5,932 nucleotides of DNA from Deltaproteobacteria bacterium (GCA_030620895.1 JAUXIU010000075.1:1-5932); one strand, 5' to 3'. Shown: positions 1-5,763, counted from the stretch's first letter. Notes: a model not told the origin generated them from the sequence alone. Program-made: numbers and translations.

Positions 1-572
1 AGGGGATATCGGTATCATTTCTTGAGGATGTATGGTCAAGGAACCTTCTCAATATATTTATAAGCCCTTTGAAACCATCCGAATACCTAATGACACTTAT
101 GCTTGTAAGCATGATGAAGCTCCTAGCTGCATCCGCTATCCTTATAATCCTAGCATGGTTAATATACTCGTTTAATATATTCCTGATCGGTCTTTCGCTG
201 ATACCACTGATGGCAAACCTTGTAATTATGGGATGGGCCATAGGCATCATAACCATATCCCTGATAATGAGGTTCGGCCAGGAGACAGAGGTGCTCGCAT
301 GGGGGTTGGCGTTTCTCTTCCAGCCGGTATCTGCTGTATTCTATCCCGTATCCGTACTCCCGCCGTTCCTCCAAACTATTGCCAGATACATCCCTGCATC
401 GCATGTGTTTGAGGGTATGAGGGCGGTAATTGAGGGAGGTGTCTTACCGGTTGGTGAAATCCTTTGGGCCGCTGGATTGAACTGTGTCTATATCGCGGTG
501 GCCATTAGCTTCTTTGCCTGGAACTTCAAGAAGGTAAGGGAGAAGGGATTGTTAGCAAAGGTGGGTGAGTGA
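1..572 (+). CDS. ABC-2 type transporter permease, C-terminal part (5' end outside window)
   Basis: This is the inner-membrane permease subunit of an ABC exporter (ABC-2 family, as in NodJ or DrrB drug, polysaccharide or lipid exporters). It would pair with a separate ATPase, probably encoded just left of the window. The frame is open from base 3 with no stop, so the TTG at 69 is not the real start; 189 residues are visible. The first visible residues include FLEDVWSRNLLNIFISPL, the cytoplasmic stretch typical of ABC-2 permeases. Four hydrophobic segments follow (roughly visible residues 32-58, 60-90, 97-118 and 155-175). The proline-rich segment with FLFQPVSAVFYPVSVLPP, followed by ARYIPASHVFEGMRAV, is the family's most conserved C-terminal region. 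The protein ends with a short basic tail (FKKVREKG) and a TGA stop. It is convergent with the macrodomain gene, leaving 25 bp between the two stops. The family call is secure; the substrate cannot be told. Confidence 0.88.
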   Translation, partial: GISVSFLEDVWSRNLLNIFISPLKPSEYLMTLMLVSMMKLLAASAILIILAWLIYSFNIFLIGLSLIPLMANLVIMGWAIGIITISLIMRFGQETEVLAWGLAFLFQPVSAVFYPVSVLPPFLQTIARYIPASHVFEGMRAVIEGGVLPVGEILWAAGLNCVYIAVAISFFAWNFKKVREKGLLAKVGE

Positions 573-597
573 TTATCCAAATCTTGCCATGCAATCC

Positions 598-1134
598 TTA
601 ACCCCCAATAATGTCCTCGAGGGCTTTCTTGTACACCTTGGAGTCCCTCTCAGAGAAGAGAACAAACTTGACTAGATCAATACCCTTGTGTGTTTTTATG
701 AAATCTATAACAGTCTTTAGTGCAACAGAAGCGGCTTCATGGATTGGATAGCCATACACCCCCGTGCTAATCGATGGAAAAGCGACACTTCTTGCACCGT
801 TCTCTATGGCCCGCTCAAGGGAGCTTCTGTAGACACTTTCAAGAAGCTTCTCTTCGTTATGGTTGCCGTCCCTGTAGATAGGACCTACCGTATGTATGAC
901 ATGTTTGGCCTTGAGGTTACCACTGCATGTTATTACCGCATCCCCTGTGGGGCAACCGCCTATCTTCCTGCACTCCTTCATAATCTTAGGCCCCCCGGCC
1001 CTGTGGATTGCCCCGTCTACTCCCCCACCACCGACCAGCCGTGAGTTGGCTGCATTCACTATGGCATCGGTATCCTCTTTGGTGATGTCTCCCCTCACAA
1101 GAGAGATAGTCGTATTTTTTATCTTTACTTCCAT
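598..1134 (-). CDS. Macrodomain protein, MacroD/YmdB-type ADP-ribose hydrolase (O-acetyl-ADP-ribose deacetylase)
   Basis: This 178-residue single-domain cytosolic enzyme belongs to the MacroD/YmdB class. Members bind ADP-ribose and hydrolyse O-acetyl-ADP-ribose or mono-ADP-ribose esters on acidic residues; some also act on ADP-ribose-1''-phosphate. Visible motifs are GDIT (15-18), IVNAAN (25-30), the catalytic loop GGGGVDGAIHRAGG (35-48), CPTGDAVIT (61-69), VIHTVGP (79-85) and the phosphate-binding loop SISTGVYGYP (121-130). N30 and D40 align with N25 and D35, which I recall as the catalytic pair of E. coli YmdB, so the enzyme should be active. Length is normal. The ATG at 1134 has an AGGAGG (1141-1146) six bases upstream, inside the last codons of the methyltransferase gene. 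The two genes are 1 nt apart, which points to translational coupling. It is the last gene of the operon and ends in TAA, 25 bp from the convergent permease gene. The exact substrate is not decided by sequence. Confidence 0.95.
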   Translation of the reverse strand: MEVKIKNTTISLVRGDITKEDTDAIVNAANSRLVGGGGVDGAIHRAGGPKIMKECRKIGGCPTGDAVITCSGNLKAKHVIHTVGPIYRDGNHNEEKLLESVYRSSLERAIENGARSVAFPSISTGVYGYPIHEAASVALKTVIDFIKTHKGIDLVKFVLFSERDSKVYKKALEDIIGG

Positions 1135-1135
1135 C

Positions 1136-1708
1136 TTAAGCCTCCTGTTTTTTTCTGACAGCTATCTTGTAATGAGAGGGGTTTATATTCCCCGTCTCCT
1201 CTATCTCAAGCCCTGCCCTTTCAATGAGCCTCACGGCCTCAGCCTTTTCGATCCTCTCTTCAAACGAAGGTCCCTTCTCTTCAATCTTCTTCTCCCAATC
1301 GAGGAGGATGAGCCTGCCTTCAGGCCTTAAAAGCCTTTTCAACTCATTAAGAAAGACGAGTTTTTCCTCTGCTTCATGCAGGACAAAGGCGAGCAGCACC
1401 ATATCACAAGAACCATCTTCGATAGGGATATGGCTTTCATCGGATTGTACTATTGTTGTGTTCCCTGTCGGTTTTCTTCTCTTGAGCGCCTTCAGCATAT
1501 TCTCCTGGCTGTCCACGGCATAGACCTTCCCGCTCTCTCCGACTATTTCTGATGCAGGGAGCGTGAAGAAGCCAGGACCGCAGCCTACATCGGCGATATA
1601 CATCCCTTGAATAAGCCCGTTTGACCTTAAGAACTCAAGGGGATCCATTCCCTTGTATCTCTCTTCACCGATGAGCAGTTCTATATTTGCTGGATCGAAC
1701 TTGTGCAT
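1136..1708 (-). CDS. Class I SAM-dependent methyltransferase (Methyltransf_11/UbiE-like)
   Basis: This 190-residue soluble Rossmann-fold methyltransferase carries the SAM-binding motif I as ADVGCGPGFFTLPA (39-52). The acidic ribose-binding residue is in YAVDSQENML (63-72). Motif II/III surroundings are SDESHIPIEDGSCDMVLLAFVLHE (89-112), and the post-motif is LLRPEGRLILLDWEK (126-140). The N-terminal MHKFDP start and the VLHE and DWEK signatures match a widespread group of small bacterial methyltransferases annotated only as class I SAM-dependent; their acceptor is generally unknown. The ATG at 1708 follows GGAGGG (1715-1720) with six bases of spacing, and the TAG stop of the upstream CopD-like gene directly abuts this ATG. 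Its position in an operon with rtcA and a macrodomain gene could suggest an RNA-related substrate, but no RNA-binding domain is visible. A UbiE or arsenite methyltransferase role is not supported; there is no cysteine triad typical of ArsM. Confidence 0.9.
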   Translation of the reverse strand: MHKFDPANIELLIGEERYKGMDPLEFLRSNGLIQGMYIADVGCGPGFFTLPASEIVGESGKVYAVDSQENMLKALKRRKPTGNTTIVQSDESHIPIEDGSCDMVLLAFVLHEAEEKLVFLNELKRLLRPEGRLILLDWEKKIEEKGPSFEERIEKAEAVRLIERAGLEIEETGNINPSHYKIAVRKKQEA

Positions 1709-2173
1709 CTATATCCCTCCTAATCTGAGGAATACTGCAAACAGGGCTATGAGAATGGCTATAAAGAGATTTCCCCTTCCAAGAGTCCTTGCAAAGTACG
1801 AATAACGCCTATCACTCCTAGCCTTAGGGCCAAGATAGAAGTCGTGTATCAGGCTCGATATAATAATTATTGCAACAAGTATGAGCTTTATAAGAAGGGT
1901 CCTTCCATACGGCGCTGATAGAAATGTTGAATTGCCGATAGAAGATAAGGGTATACCCAAATAGTAGAGGTTTAACGTCCCTGTGACGAGGAGGGTGATT
2001 ATGGCTATCCAAGCTAGCCTCCTGTATTTTTGCCCCACAAATTGATATACACGGGATCTCTCCCTAGGCTCTATGGTCATCAGGAACGGGCCTATGATAA
2101 GTACGAGGAATAACATCCCACCTATCCAGAAGAGTGCTGCTAAGAGGTGAAGAAATAGAGTGATCTTAAGCAT
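1709..2173 (-). CDS. CopD-like four-helix integral membrane protein
   Basis: This 154-residue protein has four predicted membrane helices, at about residues 5-28, 54-72, 92-113 and 134-150. The first helix contains LHLLAALFWIGGMLFL with H9, and the third ends with SLIHDFYLGPKA with H110. A basic loop (GQKYRRLAW, 48-55) precedes helix 2. This helix arrangement with one histidine near the start of helix 1 and an HDF.LGP motif after helix 3 is the pattern of small proteins annotated as CopD family (copper resistance D domain). Their real function is usually untested; the paired histidines would suit haem or metal binding, which is inference. The ATG at 2173 lies six bases after the rtcA stop. 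No strong Shine-Dalgarno is seen (upstream bases read GGAACACTTAAATTGCT), so translation may depend on coupling to rtcA. It ends in TAG directly joined to the next ATG. Confidence 0.72.
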   Translation of the reverse strand: MLKITLFLHLLAALFWIGGMLFLVLIIGPFLMTIEPRERSRVYQFVGQKYRRLAWIAIITLLVTGTLNLYYLGIPLSSIGNSTFLSAPYGRTLLIKLILVAIIIISSLIHDFYLGPKARSDRRYSYFARTLGRGNLFIAILIALFAVFLRLGGI

Positions 2174-2179
2174 AGCAAT

Positions 2180-3253
2180 TTAAGTGTTCCTCTGCTCCAT
2201 TAACCCAATTCCCTTTACAGATATTACCTTTTCAGTCTTATCTCCCTCCTCGATCTTAAACCTTGCCGGCAGAAACCTTTCAATTACATGGATATTTGTC
2301 AGGAGATGATTTGTAACCTCAGTTGTGGTAATGGTAGATTCTCCATCTGCAAGAGCCATATAGAGTATCAGTTGGTCTGCAATGTGAGGGTCGGTAGCTC
2401 CAGAGCCATTCAGATATCCAAGAAACTCATCTACCGCCTCATCTGCCACGGCCTCGGCCTTCTTTCCTACGGCTCCAAGGGAAGAGAACCCGATTCTTAT
2501 ATCTTCAAACTCCGCAAGAATAAAGACAAAAGTACCTTTCCCCGGTGATGGCACTTCCTTTATCGCACATTCTGTCTCTAATCCTTTGCCCCTGATTCTT
2601 GCTATCGCCTTGTCCCTCTGTCTCTCTGCGATGGAGATGGGAAGGTTTGCCACTGCTGAAGTAATATATAATCGTTTTAATTCACCGCGTTCTATCAAGG
2701 AGATCGGTTTTAACGGCCGTAAGGAAAGGCCGATACCCACCTTTATCTCACCACCGCCCAGAGGATAAAAGCCATATCTCGTATTTTCAAAGCCAACCTT
2801 TATTCCCATTTCTCCTGCTGTGGGAAGAAATACGCATTTTAGATAGTCAGGAGGCGGGCTCCATGGGACGTGTGTCCCACCCCGTATGGTTACCTCTGAC
2901 GGCCTTTCTGCAAAAGAGAGTGCCGGGAGGATGGTTTGAAAAATTAGCCCTGTCGAACCAGAACTAGACCTTAATGTAGAGACATCAAAGGTATACCTCC
3001 CGCCCCTCACCGCGCCTGGAAATAACCTGAGAGTTTGTGAATTTAATTCATTGCCCTCCAGACTCCCCCCTGTTATCTCAGCAACTGCCATGGCGCTCAT
3101 CAAGTGCTGGGGCTTTAGCCCTGGCTTTCTCCTGCCTGCACGTATATTGTATATCTCAACAGGCTCCTTTATAAGTGCTGCCAGGGCGAGTGAGGTTCTG
3201 AGTATCTGACCACCACCTTCACCGTAGGCGCCGTCAACCTTTAATAGATTCAC
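2180..3253 (-). CDS. rtcA: RNA 3'-terminal phosphate cyclase (RtcA)
   Basis: RtcA converts an RNA 3'-phosphate to a 2',3'-cyclic phosphate using ATP, via an enzyme-AMP intermediate on a histidine. The protein has 357 residues, close to the usual 340-350. Visible family signatures are DGAYGEGGGQILRTSLAL (7-24), IRAGRRKPGLKPQHL (37-51), the domain-insertion region around RHGFYPLGGG-like TRYGFYPLGGGEIKV (158-172), TDPHIADQLILYMAL (287-301) with H290 as the likely AMP-accepting nucleophile, and NHLLTNIHVIERFLP (315-329). The start is a GTG at 3253. The frame is closed upstream by a TAG at 3274-3272 with no other start between them, and no clear Shine-Dalgarno precedes it, so initiation may be weak or coupled. 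It lies 39 nt after the MTH1187-like gene and 6 nt before the CopD-like gene. A few extra residues appear near 94-98 (TLRSS) relative to the E. coli protein as I recall it. No rtcB or rtcR is present in the window. Confidence 0.95.
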   Translation of the reverse strand: MNLLKVDGAYGEGGGQILRTSLALAALIKEPVEIYNIRAGRRKPGLKPQHLMSAMAVAEITGGSLEGNELNSQTLRLFPGAVRGGRYTFDVSTLRSSSGSTGLIFQTILPALSFAERPSEVTIRGGTHVPWSPPPDYLKCVFLPTAGEMGIKVGFENTRYGFYPLGGGEIKVGIGLSLRPLKPISLIERGELKRLYITSAVANLPISIAERQRDKAIARIRGKGLETECAIKEVPSPGKGTFVFILAEFEDIRIGFSSLGAVGKKAEAVADEAVDEFLGYLNGSGATDPHIADQLILYMALADGESTITTTEVTNHLLTNIHVIERFLPARFKIEEGDKTEKVISVKGIGLMEQRNT

Positions 3254-3292
3254 ATCAGGGCACCGATGAGGCTATAAGAACAATCTGCAAGT

Positions 3293-3601
3293 CTATTTCT
3301 TAACCTCTCTACCCAGCCTTTCCTCAACGGACTTTATCTTGGCTGTAATCCTGTCCATCGGTTTCGAAGGCCTGTCGTCTATCGATATGGTTGTAATTAC
3401 CCTTGGAGAGGCACTCAGTATCTCACAATGGCATTTCTTTATGAGCTCCATGACCTCTTCCCACTCTCCCTCCACAACGGTGCCCATGGGATTTGACTTA
3501 TAGTCAAGTCCGCTTTTGTCAACCATATCCAATATCTTTGAAATCTCTTCACCCATACTTTCGCCTGATCCTATAGGTATGATACTGAACTCTGCAAGCA
3601 T
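3293..3601 (-). CDS. MTH1187/YqgV family thiamine-binding-domain protein
   Basis: This 102-residue small cytosolic protein of the MTH1187/YqgV (DUF77, thiamine-binding) family forms ferredoxin-like-fold oligomers and is thought to bind thiamine or related pyrimidines; its physiological role is unsettled. Signatures are the N-terminal strand AEFSIIPIGSGESMGEEI (3-20), SGLDYKSNPMGTVVEGEWEEV (30-50), KKCHCEI (55-61) and RVITTISIDDRP (67-78). Length is the family norm. The start at 3601 is supported by an excellent AGGAGG (3608-3613) six bases upstream. No TPP-riboswitch (THI-box) core was recognised in the leader, so thiamine control is not evident. It is likely the first gene of the rtcA-CopD-methyltransferase-macrodomain transcript. 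A TATGAT-like -10 (3634-3639) lies about 33 bp before the start codon but has no convincing -35. It ends in TAG. Confidence 0.9.
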   Translation of the reverse strand: MLAEFSIIPIGSGESMGEEISKILDMVDKSGLDYKSNPMGTVVEGEWEEVMELIKKCHCEILSASPRVITTISIDDRPSKPMDRITAKIKSVEERLGREVKK

Positions 3602-3765
3602 AGATGACCTCCTGTATGTTTTTGATTGTGCGGATCATAGGAATAGATTAATAATCAGACTTATGGATTTTACTGTGGAATCAAATGACATTGACTATTG
3701 GCAATTTTCAATCGTCATTCGTGAATCGTGTATCGTTAATCGTCAATCTTCAATTCCTGGATTTG
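3602..3765. other. Repeat-rich intergenic gap upstream of the MTH1187-like gene
   Basis: The 164 bp between the signalling gene and the MTH1187-like gene hold no gene. The half nearest the MTH1187-like gene contains its ribosome binding site (3608-3613) and a minus-strand TATGAT hexamer (3634-3639), which could be a -10 element. The hexamer 17 bp further upstream is a poor -35, so the promoter is only a suggestion. The other half is the 7-bp-period array annotated separately. No T-run terminator was seen after the signalling gene's stop, so read-through transcription into the operon is possible. Confidence 0.5.
3704..3759. repeat. Degenerate tandem heptamer array 1 (consensus near ATCGTGA)
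   Basis: Eight consecutive units of exactly 7 bp can be read on the + strand, starting at 3704, 3711, 3718, 3725, 3732, 3739, 3746 and 3753. They include ATCGTCA twice, TTCGTGA, ATCGTGT, ATCGTTA and ATCTTCA. Units differ mostly at positions 1 and 5-7, while the TCG core is best kept. Less regular related units (ATCTTCA at 3776-3782 and neighbours) continue into the end of the signalling gene. The 10-mer TCAATCTTCA occurs at 3743-3752 and again at 3773-3782. The whole block 3700-3794 is bounded by the inverted heptamers GGCAATT and AATTGCC. The same unit recurs at 5837-5906, showing a dispersed family. No function is known to me; cyanobacterial STRR heptamers are a formal analogy only. Confidence 0.8.
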
Positions 3766-4221
3766 CTAATAATCAATCTTCATTGTCAATTGCCGATCTT
3801 CTTCTTTCAGTATCTCTATAAAGGCTTCTACTATCTTTGGGTCGAACTGCTTTCCTACAAACCTCTTCAATTCGGATATTGCATATTTCCGTCCCTTCGC
3901 CCTTCGATATGGTCTGTCAGAGGTTATGGCGTCATAGGTATCGAGCACGGAGATTATCCTTGAACCTATAGGTATCTCTTCTTCCTTTAATCCCTCGGGA
4001 TAGCCCGTGCCATCCCATCTCTCGTGGTGATAGAGTATTATAGATCTTACAGGTGCAAGGAACTTTATCCCTTCTATCAACTTTGCACCCTTTTCAGGGT
4101 GTGTTTTAATCTCGTTATATTCTGATTCCTCAAGGGGGTCGTTTTTATCCAGAATAGCGCCGCGTATGCCTATCTTCCCTATATCATGGAGGATAGCTGC
4201 ATATTTTAAGTGTTCGTTATA
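3766..4221 (-). pseudogene. HD-GYP domain, C-terminal part of the signalling gene, cut off by an in-frame TAA
   Basis: These 151 codons continue the frame of the gene at 4222-5502 without any indel, directly after its TAA stop (4224-4222). Numbered as one 578-codon gene, they carry the HD motif in AAILHDIGKIGI (435-446), H468 in KTHPEKGA, HHERWDGTGYPEGL (492-505) with the GYP signature at 500-502, and D521 in VLDTYDAITSDRPYR. All expected metal ligands and the GYP loop, which together define cyclic-di-GMP phosphodiesterases, are present. On its own it is probably not translated: the only useful internal start seen is a TTG at 4080 without a Shine-Dalgarno, and that would miss the HD motif. 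The last ten or so residues (DRQLTMKIDY) lie in repeat-like sequence and end at TAG 3768-3766. Preservation of every motif suggests the stop is recent, a sequencing error, or read through. Confidence 0.85.
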
Positions 4222-5502
4222 TTATTCTGGTAGGTCGAGTTTATCCACCAGAAGCTTGGCATAATGCACTATCCTCTCACTATGTTCCCTTGTATATTCA
4301 TCTTTTTCTTCTATGGATTGGGCCAGCACCTTCATGGATTGAAAGCATGTTTCTTTAAGTTCCTTATTCTTCGTTATTACTTCTTCAAAGAGCTGTGCAT
4401 TTTCTATAGCTGCTGCGGCCTGATTTGCAATGGCCTTGCAGAGCCGTATCTTCCTCGTGTCGAACGGGCTTCTTTCCCATTTCCTTGATTCTCCGAGAGA
4501 TATTACCCCTGACACCTTATCTTTAAACATTAAAGGTATTAGGAGCACAGATTTAATGTTTTTTAGGTAACCTGTCAGGACCCTTCTCTCATTATCTGCG
4601 CTGGTTATCTTTTTTAGTCTGGAGTTACTAATGACGACAGTATTTTTTGTACTTGCTACCTTTTTGAATATAGATGAATAGTTAAAAGGGAAAGACTCTC
4701 CAAAATCTGGATGCCAATCAAGGTCTCTAATAGGGTAAGATGCCTGGACAACAAAATGTTTGCCTGTTTCGTCCAGAAAAAAGATTCTACAAAAGGTACT
4801 TGCCACCCTTTTTACCATCTTTTCCGCAAGTGTTTGAAGAATCTGGTGAAGATCGAGCGTGGATGAGATTGTAGTTGTTGTCTCCAACAAAAGGGAGAGT
4901 TCCCTCGTCCTTTCCTTAACCTTTTTTTCAAGAGAGAGGTTGAGGTTTTTAATTTCACCATAGAGCATGGCATTTTTAAGGGCCATAGCGATGTGGCTGC
5001 TGAAAGAATTGAGAAGCGCAAGGTCGGTCTCGCAAAATGGGATGTTATTCTTCTTATTTAATACCTGAACGGCTCCTATTACCTCTCCCCGGGCCTTTAA
5101 CGGGACACATAGGATCGTCTTCGTTACAAAACCGGTCTTTTTGTCAACACCTTTAAAGAACCTATTGTCCTTTCTAGCATCGGGGATTATTAATGGTTTC
5201 CCTGTCTGGATAACACAGCCGACAATACCCTCCCCCATCTTTAATCTTATCTCCTTGGCCTTCCTGCCCTTTGCACCCCTGGCAAGGCGGAAGAAAATTT
5301 CACCCCTGTCCTTATCTGTCTCGAAGATGGAACTGGCCTCAGCGTCCATGAAATCCTCCACACAGTTCATTGATTTTTTAAGAACCGTTTCGATGTCAAG
5401 GGACGAATTAATCGTATCGATTAGCCTCGAGAACATAGCGCCCTCTTCGAGGGACTTTGTGGGGATGGCTATCGTTTTTTCACCTTTAAGACTTTGTTTC
5501 AT
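4222..5502 (-). CDS. GAF-GAF sensor protein with HD-GYP domain truncated by in-frame stop
   Basis: This 426-residue cytosolic signalling protein has no membrane segment or signal peptide. GAF domain 1 is at about 26-176, with IPDARKDNRF (106-115), VPLKARGEVIGAVQVLNK (133-150) and an NK-X5-F-X3-D signature (N149, K150, F156, D160). That signature resembles the NKFDE motif of cyclic-nucleotide-binding GAFs. A charged coiled coil (180-203, KKVKERTREL) leads to GAF domain 2 (about 205-372, with LLIPLMFKDKVSGVISLGE at 320-338). The start of an HD-GYP domain follows (YTREHSERIVHYAKLL, 403-418, with ligand H407), and translation stops with TAA after DLPE. The intact form would be a ligand-controlled cyclic-di-GMP phosphodiesterase; the truncated form has no catalytic centre. 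The ATG at 5502 is the first start after an upstream TGA but lacks a clear Shine-Dalgarno. M23 (5436) has GAGGG about four bases upstream and still precedes GAF1, so it is a real alternative. Confidence 0.9.
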   Translation of the reverse strand: MKQSLKGEKTIAIPTKSLEEGAMFSRLIDTINSSLDIETVLKKSMNCVEDFMDAEASSIFETDKDRGEIFFRLARGAKGRKAKEIRLKMGEGIVGCVIQTGKPLIIPDARKDNRFFKGVDKKTGFVTKTILCVPLKARGEVIGAVQVLNKKNNIPFCETDLALLNSFSSHIAMALKNAMLYGEIKNLNLSLEKKVKERTRELSLLLETTTTISSTLDLHQILQTLAEKMVKRVASTFCRIFFLDETGKHFVVQASYPIRDLDWHPDFGESFPFNYSSIFKKVASTKNTVVISNSRLKKITSADNERRVLTGYLKNIKSVLLIPLMFKDKVSGVISLGESRKWERSPFDTRKIRLCKAIANQAAAAIENAQLFEEVITKNKELKETCFQSMKVLAQSIEEKDEYTREHSERIVHYAKLLVDKLDLPE

Positions 5503-5527
5503 TATTATGAAAGGAAGAACTCAGTAT

Positions 5528-5541
5528 CCTGAATATGCAGG
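5528..5541. promoter_or_regulatory. Imperfect palindrome in the signalling-gene leader, possible operator
   Basis: CCTGAATATGCAGG is palindromic except for one mismatched base pair, with CCTG and CAGG arms around an ATAT centre. It lies between the predicted promoter (-10 at 5562-5567) and the start codon at 5502, that is, just downstream of the expected transcription start. Such placement suits a repressor operator. No matching regulator family was recognised and a chance occurrence is possible. Confidence 0.3.
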
Positions 5542-5561
5542 GGTTATAAGCGTCCTGCGTA

Positions 5562-5590
5562 ATGCTATTATGATTTATTGTAATTGTCAA
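5562..5590 (-). promoter_or_regulatory. Sigma70-like promoter of the GAF/HD-GYP gene
   Basis: On the minus strand a perfect -35 TTGACA (5590-5585) is followed after exactly 17 bp by TAGCAT (5567-5562), which keeps four of six -10 consensus bases including the key A2 and T6. Transcription would start near 5555, giving a leader of roughly 50 nt before the ATG at 5502. A second TTGACA lies 23 bp further upstream (5613-5608) but has no -10 at a usable distance and falls in the presumed insertion-sequence relic. Confidence 0.5.
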
Positions 5591-5600
5591 GACAACCCGT

Positions 5601-5714
5601 GAGATATGTCAAGCCAATTTAGAAATGTCCTAAAGGGTGGCTATAATATCTTCCTTTTGGAGGGAGGTAGTTGTGGTCGGAAAGGACAGTATCACTTTGG
5701 GGGGACACTAATTT
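5601..5714 (+). mobile_element. Possible internally deleted insertion-sequence relic
   Basis: AGATATGTCA (5602-5611) and AGAAATGTCC (5621-5630) are near-identical direct repeats 19 bp apart, like tandem transposase-binding sites at an IS end. They are followed by a strong GGAGGGAGG (5659-5667) and, six bases on, a GTG (5673) opening a 12-codon frame MVGKDSITLGGH that stops at 5709-5711. GGACACTAATTT (5703-5714) resembles the reverse complement of the left block AATTTAGAAATGTCC (5616-5630) with three bases missing, as a right end would. From memory, the leader and the MVGKDSIT-like start recall ISNCY/IS1202-type transposase genes. The reading is that left end, transposase start and right end remain while the body is deleted. 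Family assignment is weak. Confidence 0.35.
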
Positions 5715-5763
5715 AATAATTTGATTCTATATTTGATTTTACTGCAAAAAGCGTAAAAATAAT

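Noticed and set aside
69..71. TTG as the start codon of the permease
   Set aside because: The frame is open to the window edge and the upstream residues are typical permease sequence, so the gene starts outside the window.
546..597. Shared bidirectional terminator between the convergent permease and macrodomain genes (GGATTG and CAATCC arms)
   Set aside because: Only six bases pair cleanly around a large interior, the left arm lies in the permease coding region, and no T-run follows on either strand.
896..1330. Open frame on the + strand opposite the macrodomain and methyltransferase genes
   Set aside because: Both opposite-strand genes have complete family motifs and good ribosome binding sites; this frame has neither.
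3666..3675. Shared 10-mer GATTTTACTG before both heptamer arrays (also at 5735-5744)
   Set aside because: It lies at different distances from the two arrays (about 45 and 102 bp) and is AT-rich, so chance is the simplest explanation.
3602..3700. TPP riboswitch upstream of the thiamine-binding-family gene
   Set aside because: None of the THI-box core sequences could be recognised and the leader is short.
3704..3759. CRISPR array
   Set aside because: Units are contiguous 7-mers without spacers, far too short for CRISPR repeats, and no cas gene is present.
5141..5602. Long open frame on the + strand antisense to GAF domain 1
   Set aside because: It is the reverse shadow of a strongly recognisable GAF domain and its translation shows no known motif; it runs out into repeat-bearing intergenic sequence.
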